Source: Comamonadaceae bacterium
GTDB lineage: Bacteria; Pseudomonadota; Gammaproteobacteria; Burkholderiales; Burkholderiaceae_C
NCBI GenBank assembly: GCA_947494405.1
Contig: CANLWQ010000057.1
Coordinates: 1-9,633, forward strand
Direction of reading: 5' to 3'
DNA: 9,633 bases
In this document: positions 1 through 5,809 of the stretch, one piece after another
Layout: each line of letters begins with the position of its first letter
How positions within the stretch are numbered: the first letter of the stretch is position 1
Program-made: the position numbers and the translations under genes
The notes under the pieces: model-generated
Databases searched by the model: none
The model's input: the letters and a program-made list of their open reading frames with translations, nothing else
Told to the model about the DNA's origin: nothing

Positions 1-137
1 AAGCAGTCAAAGGCATGTTGCCCAAAGGTCCTTTGGGATTTGCCATTATCAAAAAGCTCAAGGTGTACGGCGGAGCCGAGCATCCCCATACCGCTCAACA
101 GCCTAAAGTGCTGGATATCTTAGGAGCTTCGAAATGA
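1..137 (+). CDS. rplM: 50S ribosomal protein L13, C-terminal part (5' end outside window)
   Basis: This is the last 44 codons of L13, a structural protein of the large ribosomal subunit that acts early in 50S assembly. The first complete codon is at 3-5 and the stop TGA at 135-137. The visible peptide contains [11 protein letters not shown], then [17 protein letters not shown] and KVLDI, the characteristic C-terminus of bacterial L13. It ends a few residues (LGASK) beyond the usual KVLDI end of the E. coli protein. Its stop overlaps the start of rpsI in an ATGA arrangement, so S9 translation is probably coupled to L13 translation, in keeping with the near-universal rplM-rpsI operon. The promoter and the first two thirds of the gene lie to the left of the window. 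Confidence 0.96.
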   Translation, partial: AVKGMLPKGPLGFAIIKKLKVYGGAEHPHTAQQPKVLDILGASK

Positions 138-526
138 TTGGTGAATGGAACAACGGCACAGGCCGTCGCAAATCCAGCGTCGCCCGCGTGTTTTTGAAAA
201 AAGGCACGGGTCAAATCAAGGTCAATGGAAAAGACATCGCCGACTATTTCGGCCGTCAAACCTCCATCATGATCACCAAACAACCGCTGTTGCTGACCCA
301 GCACGGCGAGTCGTTTGATATCCAAATCAATGTACAAGGCGGTGGTGAGTCCGGCCAAGCCGGTGCAGCCCGTCACGGCATCACCCGCGCCTTGATCGAT
401 TACGACGCAACGCTCAAACCCGTGCTGTCTGCAGCTGGTTTTGTTACCCGCGATGCACGTGAAGTCGAACGTAAAAAAGTGGGTTTGCACGGCGCTCGTC
501 GCCGCAAGCAGTTCAGCAAACGTTAA
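134..526 (+). CDS. rpsI: 30S ribosomal protein S9
   Basis: S9 (130 aa, the usual length) sits in the head of the small subunit, and its C-terminal tail reaches the P-site tRNA. Diagnostic segments are GTGRRKSS at residues 8-15, [19 protein letters not shown] at 69-87, [16 protein letters not shown] at 102-117, and the terminal QFSKR with the conserved last arginine (R130). The ATG at 134 is preceded by AGGAG (122-126) at a 7-base spacing. The start overlaps the rplM stop by four bases, which supports co-transcription and translational coupling from rplM. The gene is complete and unremarkable, and a terminator follows about 30 bases after its stop. Confidence 0.98.
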   Translation: MIGEWNNGTGRRKSSVARVFLKKGTGQIKVNGKDIADYFGRQTSIMITKQPLLLTQHGESFDIQINVQGGGESGQAGAARHGITRALIDYDATLKPVLSAAGFVTRDAREVERKKVGLHGARRRKQFSKR

Positions 527-534
527 TCTTGCAA

Positions 535-599
535 TCCCACGCCTTGTGTGTGGGACAAAAGCCGCTGGCGCTCATATGTGCAGGCGGCTTTTTTATTTT
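535..599 (+). terminator. Intrinsic terminator after rplM-rpsI, preceded by a second small hairpin
   Basis: The left arm AAAAGCCGC (557-565) pairs perfectly with GCGGCTTTT (584-592). The interior can pair further with single-base bulges around a TCATAT loop, and the right arm leads into a T-rich tract (589-599). Just upstream, TCCCAC (535-540) pairs with GTGGGA (550-555), giving a smaller hairpin. The position directly after rpsI suggests the end of the ribosomal-protein operon and its insulation from erpA. Confidence 0.88.
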
Positions 600-625
600 C
601 AGAGCGCAATAACCTCTCCTAAGGT

Positions 626-653
626 ATTGTTGAGTAAACTAGGTTACTATTAA
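626..653 (+). promoter_or_regulatory. Candidate erpA promoter region with IscR type 1-like operator
   Basis: Bases 626-650 form a degenerate site reading ATTGTTGAGT, then AAACT, then AGGTTACTAT. Set against the E. coli IscR type 1 consensus as I remember it (ATASYYGACT-RWWWY-AGTCRRSTAT), 19 of 25 positions agree, with the mismatches concentrated in the right half. IscR represses Fe-S biogenesis genes, and erpA is a known IscR target in E. coli, so the location is sensible. A possible promoter uses TTGTTG (627-632) and TATTAA (648-653) with a short 15-base spacer, which would place the operator over the promoter. Both the promoter and the operator are inferences from pattern only. Confidence 0.4.
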
Positions 654-677
654 AAAGTCTAATCATTGGAGTGCGCC

Positions 678-1043
678 ATGAGTGCCTTAGCTGAAACAGT
701 TTCCCCTACCATGCCCGAACCCATAGTGTTCACTGACAGCGCAGCAGCCAAAGTGGCTGATTTGATCGCTGAAGAAGGCAACCCCGAATTGAAATTGCGC
801 GTGTTTGTGCAAGGCGGCGGCTGCTCTGGTTTCCAGTATGGTTTCACATTCGATGAAATCACCAACGAAGACGACACCACCATGTCCAAACATGGCGTGT
901 CTCTCCTGATTGATGCCATGAGCTACCAATATTTGCTAGGCGCTGAAATCGATTACAAAGAAGATTTGCAAGGCGCGCAATTCGTTATCAAAAACCCTAA
1001 TGCCACCTCAACCTGCGGTTGTGGTTCCTCGTTCTCCGCCTAA
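678..1043 (+). CDS. erpA: A-type iron-sulfur carrier protein ErpA
   Basis: ErpA receives Fe-S clusters from the assembly scaffold and delivers them to apo-enzymes, including the isoprenoid enzymes IspG and IspH. The protein is 121 aa, slightly longer than the E. coli one (about 114) because of a short N-terminal extension. The three cluster-binding cysteines of the A-type family are present: C49 in [15 protein letters not shown] (residues 46-60), and C113 and C115 in [11 protein letters not shown] at the C-terminus. Distinguishing ErpA from IscA or SufA rests on the overall match, including [14 protein letters not shown], and on the absence of isc genes nearby. The ATG at 678 is preferred over an in-frame TTG at 666 because GGAG (668-671) lies 6 bases upstream of it. 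The gene stands alone and converges on anmK with only three bases between the stops. Confidence 0.95.
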   Translation: MSALAETVSPTMPEPIVFTDSAAAKVADLIAEEGNPELKLRVFVQGGGCSGFQYGFTFDEITNEDDTTMSKHGVSLLIDAMSYQYLLGAEIDYKEDLQGAQFVIKNPNATSTCGCGSSFSA

Positions 1044-1046
1044 GTT

Positions 1047-2156
1047 TTAAGCGGGGTAAATGCCGCCCAGCACCCGCGAACCTTTTGCTCCCGTCACATG
1101 GGGCAGATTACCTGCCAGCCCCTCCATGGTTTGCTTGGCCAGCCATGCAAAGGCAGCTGCCTCGACTTGCAGGGGAGGCAAGCCATGGGACTCAGTGGAA
1201 CTGACAGTGGCTTTTGGCAGATAAATGCTAAGTAATGACATCAGGTGTTGGTTGTAGGCGCCACCACCGCAAACAAATAGTCGATTCGCCAGCGGCGCGA
1301 AGCGATGGACGGCTTCAGCAGCACTTCGCGCGCTCAAATGAGCCAAGCTCGCTTGCACATCTTCAGGAGCGAGCAAACCAAACTGCTGCAAATGCACATC
1401 AAGCCAGTCACGATGGAACAAATCACGACCCGTGCTTTTAGGTGGCGGTAGTGCAAAAAAGGGATCAGATAAAAAAGATTCAACCAAGGCTTCTGATGGT
1501 TTACCGCTGGCCGCCCAAGCGCCGTTAGCATCAAAAGGTGTGCCTCTATGTTGCAGACACCACATATCCAGCAAAACATTGCCAGGCCCGCAATCAAAAC
1601 CCATCACACTGTTGTCATCACCCAAGACCGTGAGGTTGGCCATGCCCCCCAAGTTCAAAACAACCGTGCTCTTGGCTTGCGCTCCACCCCACAAAAATTG
1701 GTGGAATGCGGGTACCAGTGGCGCGCCTTGACCGCCTGCAGCCACGTCTCGGCTGCGAAAATCGGCAACCACAGTGATACCGCAAAGTTCTGCAAGCAAT
1801 GAGGGGTTGTTGAGTTGAAGGGTATAGCCCACGTCATCGTACAAGCCAGGTTGATGTCTAACGGTTTGCCCATGTGAGCCTATGGCTCGAATCAATGAAG
1901 CACTCAGTCCTTGGCTCTGCATCAGCATATCGACAGCTTGAGCGTATACCTTGACCAGTGCGTTGGCAGCCAAAGCGGCGTGGTGCAGTTCGTTGAACCC
2001 AGCTGTGTTGAGTTCTAACAGTGTTTGTTTTAATGGCGCGGGCAAAGGCAGCGCTTGGTGCTCAAGGACGCGGCAACCTGATGAGAAATCAGCCAGTACA
2101 GCATCGACACCATCAAGCGAGGTGCCAGACATCACGCCTATATAGAGCGTGGACAT
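1047..2156 (-). CDS. anmK: Anhydro-N-acetylmuramic acid kinase
   Basis: AnmK phosphorylates and opens 1,6-anhydro-MurNAc released during cell-wall turnover, giving MurNAc-6-phosphate for peptidoglycan recycling in the cytoplasm. The 369-aa length is typical. Visible family motifs are IGVMSGTSLDGVDAVLADF (6-24, nucleotide-binding), IGSHGQTVRHQP (92-103), RDVAAGGQGAPLVP (136-149), FDCGPGNVLLDMW (187-199; D188 is probably the catalytic Asp corresponding to Asp182 of E. coli) and FVCGGGAYNQHL (294-305). The ATG lies 6 bases after the stop of the M23 peptidase gene and has no clear Shine-Dalgarno sequence, which suggests translation by coupling. Pairing with a murein endopeptidase gene makes functional sense, since the peptidase opens the wall and AnmK recycles sugars released from it. 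The 3' end abuts erpA. Confidence 0.95.
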   Translation of the reverse strand: MSTLYIGVMSGTSLDGVDAVLADFSSGCRVLEHQALPLPAPLKQTLLELNTAGFNELHHAALAANALVKVYAQAVDMLMQSQGLSASLIRAIGSHGQTVRHQPGLYDDVGYTLQLNNPSLLAELCGITVVADFRSRDVAAGGQGAPLVPAFHQFLWGGAQAKSTVVLNLGGMANLTVLGDDNSVMGFDCGPGNVLLDMWCLQHRGTPFDANGAWAASGKPSEALVESFLSDPFFALPPPKSTGRDLFHRDWLDVHLQQFGLLAPEDVQASLAHLSARSAAEAVHRFAPLANRLFVCGGGAYNQHLMSLLSIYLPKATVSSTESHGLPPLQVEAAAFAWLAKQTMEGLAGNLPHVTGAKGSRVLGGIYPA

Positions 2157-2162
2157 CTGGAT

Positions 2163-3488
2163 TTAAGGTGAGGAGGGTGCCAGGGCGGCAGAGGCCAATT
2201 GTCGGCTGACCTGCTGCGCCAATTGTTCAAAAGCCGGCCTCGCTTGGGCAGACACAGGCACGCTCTCGCTTTGACGCGCCATGAGCAGCGGGTCTTGGTG
2301 TTTACCGTTGACGCGAAACTCAAAATGCAAATGCGGCCCTGTGGCCCAGCCAGTCGCGCCCACTTTGCCTATGCTTTGACCTTGTACAACCGACTGACCG
2401 CGTTTGACAAGCACTTTACTTAAATGCGCATAAACCGTGGATTGACCGTTGTTATGTTTGATGACAACCGTGTTGCCGTAGCCACCCATGGAGCCTGCGC
2501 TTTCAACACGCCCTAAACCAATGGCCCGCACGTCTGTACCCGTAGGGGCGGCGTAATCCACACCCAGATGAGCGCGCCAGGTCTGCAAAATGGGGTGAAA
2601 GCGCATTTTGAAACCGCTGCTGACACGTGAAAAAACAAGGGGTGAAGCGAGGAAAGAACGGCGCAAGCTCTGACCTTCCAAATTGAAATAGCCGCCTGGT
2701 TGGGTGCTGTTTTCTTGAAACCAAAGGGCTTGAAACGATTTGCCGCGGTTGACAAACTCAGCGCTTAAAACCTTGCCAGGCTTGAGAGTTTCTCCATCAG
2801 CATCAAGCGTTTCATAAGAAACACTGAATCGGTCGCCAACACGCAAGGCGCGATGGAAATCGATTTCACCTGAAAAAATTTCTGCCAACTGCACTGCAAC
2901 GCTGTCCGGTATGCGGGCATCGTCAGTGGCTGCAAACAAAGAGGTTTGTATCAAGGCGCTGGACAAGCGCACTGAGCGGCTAAGTTCACCGTCCTCAAGG
3001 CGGGCAGCAAACTCTTCACCCTGTCGTTCGATGACCAAGCGTTTGAAGTTGAGGTTACTGTCAGTGGCCCAGCGTGCAGTCAGGCGCCACAAACGGTTAT
3101 CGCTGTCCATTTCGACTCGCACCAAGCGGCCGGCGCGGCCAAGCAAATTGCTTCTTGCCAAGGGGTTGGTGCGCATAAAGTCGGCAGCTTGCGCATCTGT
3201 CACATTCAAACGGGCTAAAAGGCTTTCGGCGTTATCGCTGGTTCGTGATGTGTCGGAGCGGTAAAGCCGAACATCACCTCTGACCAAACTTTGAAGTTGG
3301 CTATCGAGAGACAGCGTGCTGACGGACTCGACCAGTTGCTTGACGGGCAGGGGGGCAGAAAGCGGCGACAATCCAACCACAGCCAAAGCACCACCTGCGC
3401 CTAAAACCAACAGCAAGCTCATCAACCACAGCCATGATTTAGCTTTTGGCTGGTAAGAATGCAAAGAGGATGAATCAGTAGGTTGCAA
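2163..3488 (-). CDS. Membrane-anchored M23 family murein DD-endopeptidase (MepM-like)
   Basis: This is probably a peptidoglycan hydrolase that cleaves stem-peptide cross-links during wall growth. It is 441 aa, near the length of E. coli MepM. After a short basic cytoplasmic N-terminus there is one hydrophobic segment (about 19-40), so it is likely anchored in the inner membrane with a periplasmic body. A middle domain (about 195-285; LAEIFSGEIDFHRALRVGDRF at 201-221) matches the Csd3/MepM-type second domain. The LytM/M23 domain spans about 290-405: FHPI (297-300), HLGVDY (307-312; zinc ligands H307 and D311), YAH (353-355; H355) and GPHLHFE (384-390; H386 and H388), so it appears catalytically intact. 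The start is TTG at 3488: an in-frame TGA lies two codons upstream (3494-3492), the next ATG falls inside the membrane segment, and AGGA sits 9 bases upstream. It forms an operon with anmK. Confidence 0.9.
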   Translation of the reverse strand: MQPTDSSSLHSYQPKAKSWLWLMSLLLVLGAGGALAVVGLSPLSAPLPVKQLVESVSTLSLDSQLQSLVRGDVRLYRSDTSRTSDNAESLLARLNVTDAQAADFMRTNPLARSNLLGRAGRLVRVEMDSDNRLWRLTARWATDSNLNFKRLVIERQGEEFAARLEDGELSRSVRLSSALIQTSLFAATDDARIPDSVAVQLAEIFSGEIDFHRALRVGDRFSVSYETLDADGETLKPGKVLSAEFVNRGKSFQALWFQENSTQPGGYFNLEGQSLRRSFLASPLVFSRVSSGFKMRFHPILQTWRAHLGVDYAAPTGTDVRAIGLGRVESAGSMGGYGNTVVIKHNNGQSTVYAHLSKVLVKRGQSVVQGQSIGKVGATGWATGPHLHFEFRVNGKHQDPLLMARQSESVPVSAQARPAFEQLAQQVSRQLASAALAPSSP

Positions 3489-3586
3489 ACGTCAATGTCC
3501 TAGGGTGTGGCGAGTGGCAAAGAAACTCGTAAATTAACGCCAGAGTATACAAGCACTTTTTTCTGACAAAAATATCAATAATTTAT
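3489..3586. promoter_or_regulatory. Divergent intergenic region between M23 peptidase and tyrS
   Basis: This 98-base AT-rich gap must carry promoters in both directions. On the minus strand, TTGTCA (complement of 3564-3569) and TACTCT (complement of 3542-3547) are 16 bases apart and could serve the M23-anmK operon. The overlapping TATACT (complement of 3544-3549) has a better -10 sequence but only a 14-base spacer. On the plus strand, TATACA (3546-3551) could be the tyrS -10, but I see no convincing -35. The last 30 bases before tyrS are very A/T-rich and contain no Shine-Dalgarno sequence. I find no T-box-like structure; the gap is too short for one. Confidence 0.35.
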
Positions 3587-4819
3587 ATGAATCAAGGACC
3601 TACAACGCAAACCTCAATTCCAGAAGAGGTTGCGCATGCCATGCAAGTCAGCCAACGTGGTTGTGAAGAGTTGCTGCCGGAACAGGAGTGGCTGAAAAAG
3701 CTACAACGCGCGCATGCCAGTGGCACGCCTTTGCGCATCAAACTTGGGCTTGACCCCACTGCGCCCGATATCCACATTGGTCACACCGTGGTGCTCAACA
3801 AAATGCGCCAGTTGCAAGATTTGGGACATCAGGTGATTTTTTTGATCGGCGACTTCACCTCTCTCATTGGGGACCCGTCGGGGCGCAACAGCACACGTCC
3901 GCCCTTAACACCCGAGCAAATCAAGCTCAATGCCGACACTTATTACAAACAGGCCAGCATGGTGCTAGACCCTGCCAAAACCGAGATTCGCTACAACAGT
4001 GAGTGGAGCGAGCCCTTGGGGGCCAGTGGCATGATCCAACTCGCTTCACGCTACACCGTTGCGCGCATGATGGAGCGCGACGATTTTCACAAGCGTTTTC
4101 ATGGTGGCCAATCCATCAGCGTGCATGAATTTTTATACCCGTTGATGCAAGGCTATGACAGCGTGGCTTTGAAGAGCGACTTGGAGTTGGGCGGCACCGA
4201 TCAAAAATTCAACCTGCTCATGGGCCGCCATTTGCAGCAAGAGTATGGCCAAGAGCCGCAATGCATATTGACCATGCCCTTGCTGGAAGGCTTGGACGGC
4301 GTGGACAAAATGTCCAAAAGCAAAAACAACTACATAGGCATCACCGAAGATGCCAACACCATGTTTGCCAAGGTTTTGTCCATCAGCGACACCTTGATGT
4401 GGCGCTGGTTCACCTTGCTCAGCTTTCAAAGTTTAGAGGCCATAGCTGCATTGAAAGTGGAAGTGGAGGGCGGGCGCAACCCTCGTGACGCCAAGGTGAT
4501 GTTGGCCAAAGAAATCACCACCCGCTTTCACAGCGCAGCCTTGGCCGATGCGGCCGAACAAGACTTTGTCAACCGCAGCAAGGGCGGCATACCTGATGTG
4601 ATTCCCGAAGTGAATCTCTCTGGGGCGCCTTTGGGTGTAGCGGCACTTTTGAAAAGCGCCGGCTTGGCACCTTCAAGCAGCGAAGCCAGTCGATTGATCG
4701 ATGGCGGCGGTGTGCGCATCGATGGCAGCGTAGTCAGCGACAAAGGTTTAAAGCTAGAAGCCGGAACTTATGTGGTGCAGGTTGGCAAGCGCAAGTTTGC
4801 CCGCGTAAACCTTGCTTGA
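3587..4819 (+). CDS. tyrS: Tyrosyl-tRNA synthetase
   Basis: This class I aminoacyl-tRNA synthetase charges tRNA-Tyr with tyrosine in the cytoplasm and normally works as a dimer. The protein is 410 aa. The catalytic domain carries the HIGH signature exactly (H63-H66, within [15 protein letters not shown]), [14 protein letters not shown] (88-101), the tyrosine/tRNA-site segment [14 protein letters not shown] (202-215) and the KMSKS loop (241-245). A C-terminal S4-like RNA-binding domain occupies about 345-410 ([18 protein letters not shown] at 363-380). Sequence and length fit the TyrZ-like subgroup of proteobacterial enzymes. The ATG at 3587 is chosen because related Burkholderiales proteins, as I remember them, also begin MNQ; it has no Shine-Dalgarno sequence. 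An alternative ATG at codon 19 has AGAGG 11 bases upstream but would trim the N-terminus. The CDF transporter follows after 35 bases with no terminator. Confidence 0.96.
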   Translation: MNQGPTTQTSIPEEVAHAMQVSQRGCEELLPEQEWLKKLQRAHASGTPLRIKLGLDPTAPDIHIGHTVVLNKMRQLQDLGHQVIFLIGDFTSLIGDPSGRNSTRPPLTPEQIKLNADTYYKQASMVLDPAKTEIRYNSEWSEPLGASGMIQLASRYTVARMMERDDFHKRFHGGQSISVHEFLYPLMQGYDSVALKSDLELGGTDQKFNLLMGRHLQQEYGQEPQCILTMPLLEGLDGVDKMSKSKNNYIGITEDANTMFAKVLSISDTLMWRWFTLLSFQSLEAIAALKVEVEGGRNPRDAKVMLAKEITTRFHSAALADAAEQDFVNRSKGGIPDVIPEVNLSGAPLGVAALLKSAGLAPSSSEASRLIDGGGVRIDGSVVSDKGLKLEAGTYVVQVGKRKFARVNLA

Positions 4820-4854
4820 AACGCTTGAAGCCCCGGCCGCTATGAGGTTTGTTT

Positions 4855-5778
4855 ATGAATTTTCTCAGCCGACTTCAACCTAAAACGCTGCTGTGGGTAT
4901 CGGTGGTGGTGGCCATCATCACCATCGTGATGAAAACTTTGGCTTGGTACATCACGGATTCAGTGGGCCTGCTGTCCGACGCCATGGAGTCATTCGTCAA
5001 TTTGGCCAGCGCCATCTTTGCGTTGGTGATGGTGACAGTGGCGCAACAACCCGCAGATGAAGAACATCCATACGGCCACCACAAGGCCGAATATTTTTCA
5101 TCCGGCTTTGAAGGTATTCTCATCATGGGCGCTGCAGCAGCCATTATTTGGGCGTCTGCACATCGGATCTTTGACCCACAACCTGTCGAAGATTTGGGTT
5201 GGGGTTTGGGCTTGTCGGTAGCCAGTTCAGGTCTGAATGGCCTTTTGGCTTGGGTGATGTTTGGTGCAGCCAAAGTGCATCGCTCGATTGCTTTGGAGGC
5301 TGACGCCAAGCATTTGGTCACCGATGTATGGACCTCGGCAGGTGTGGTGATCGGTCTCACCATGGTCTTGTTCACCGGTTGGTTGTGGCTGGATGCGGTG
5401 GTTGCGATGGCCGTGGCGTTGAATATTTTGAAAGAAGGCTTTCATCTGATCTGGCGCTCTTCTCAGGGCCTCATGGATGAAGCGGTAGAGCCTGAAGTGC
5501 TGGCGCAAATCACGGAAGTTTTAGAGGGTTTTGAACACCAACGAGGTGAAATACACATTATTCGTTTTGACCATGTCAACACACGCCGCGCGGGCCAACG
5601 CCGCTTTGTGGATATGCACATGCACATGCCCTCTGGCTGGTCGCTGGGAAGAGCCGCTGCATTGCGCACCAGTGTGGAGCAAGCTCTGATGAGTGCGGTG
5701 CCCGGGCTTCGCGCCACTATTCAATTGTTGCCCAACGATGTGGAAGCGCATTTCGATGATGTGCGGGATTTGAAATAA
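4855..5778 (+). CDS. Cation diffusion facilitator (CDF) family metal efflux transporter
   Basis: This is a probable proton-coupled exporter of divalent metal ions across the inner membrane. At 307 aa it has the CDF layout: hydrophobic helices over roughly 12-200 and a cytoplasmic C-terminal domain from about 208 to 300. Landmarks are SVGLLSDAMESFVNLASA (36-53, TM2), HPYGHHKAEYFSSG (71-84), HLVTDVWTSAGVVIG (153-167, TM5) and FVDMHMHMPSGWS (251-263). In a by-eye alignment to YiiP, the TM5 ligands H153 and D157 are kept, but the TM2 positions are E45 and N49 instead of two aspartates. The binuclear site of the C-terminal domain also looks altered. The substrate (Zn, Fe, Mn, Co or other) therefore cannot be assigned. 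The ATG at 4855 is chosen over an upstream in-frame TTG because GAGG (4844-4847) lies 7 bases before it. It is probably co-transcribed with tyrS and dbpA. Confidence 0.92.
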   Translation: MNFLSRLQPKTLLWVSVVVAIITIVMKTLAWYITDSVGLLSDAMESFVNLASAIFALVMVTVAQQPADEEHPYGHHKAEYFSSGFEGILIMGAAAAIIWASAHRIFDPQPVEDLGWGLGLSVASSGLNGLLAWVMFGAAKVHRSIALEADAKHLVTDVWTSAGVVIGLTMVLFTGWLWLDAVVAMAVALNILKEGFHLIWRSSQGLMDEAVEPEVLAQITEVLEGFEHQRGEIHIIRFDHVNTRRAGQRRFVDMHMHMPSGWSLGRAAALRTSVEQALMSAVPGLRATIQLLPNDVEAHFDDVRDLK

Positions 5779-5809
5779 CCAGCCGTTCTTGCGCGCAGAT
5801 AATCGACGC

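Noticed and set aside
441..653. Plus-strand open frame overlapping the end of rpsI
   Set aside because: It runs through the intrinsic terminator and the erpA promoter region, has no ribosome-binding site and no recognisable product.
2911..3264. 117-codon plus-strand open frame within the M23 gene
   Set aside because: It is antisense to a conserved periplasmic domain; its Arg/Lys/Ser-rich product is typical of a shadow frame.
3542..3586. Possible riboswitch or T-box controlling tyrS
   Set aside because: The whole divergent gap is only 98 bases, shows no stem-loop array or terminator, and T-box control of tyrS is a Gram-positive feature.
4875..5375. 166-codon minus-strand open frame inside the CDF gene
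   Set aside because: It is antisense to conserved membrane segments, its low-complexity composition reflects the opposite strand, and there is no family match.
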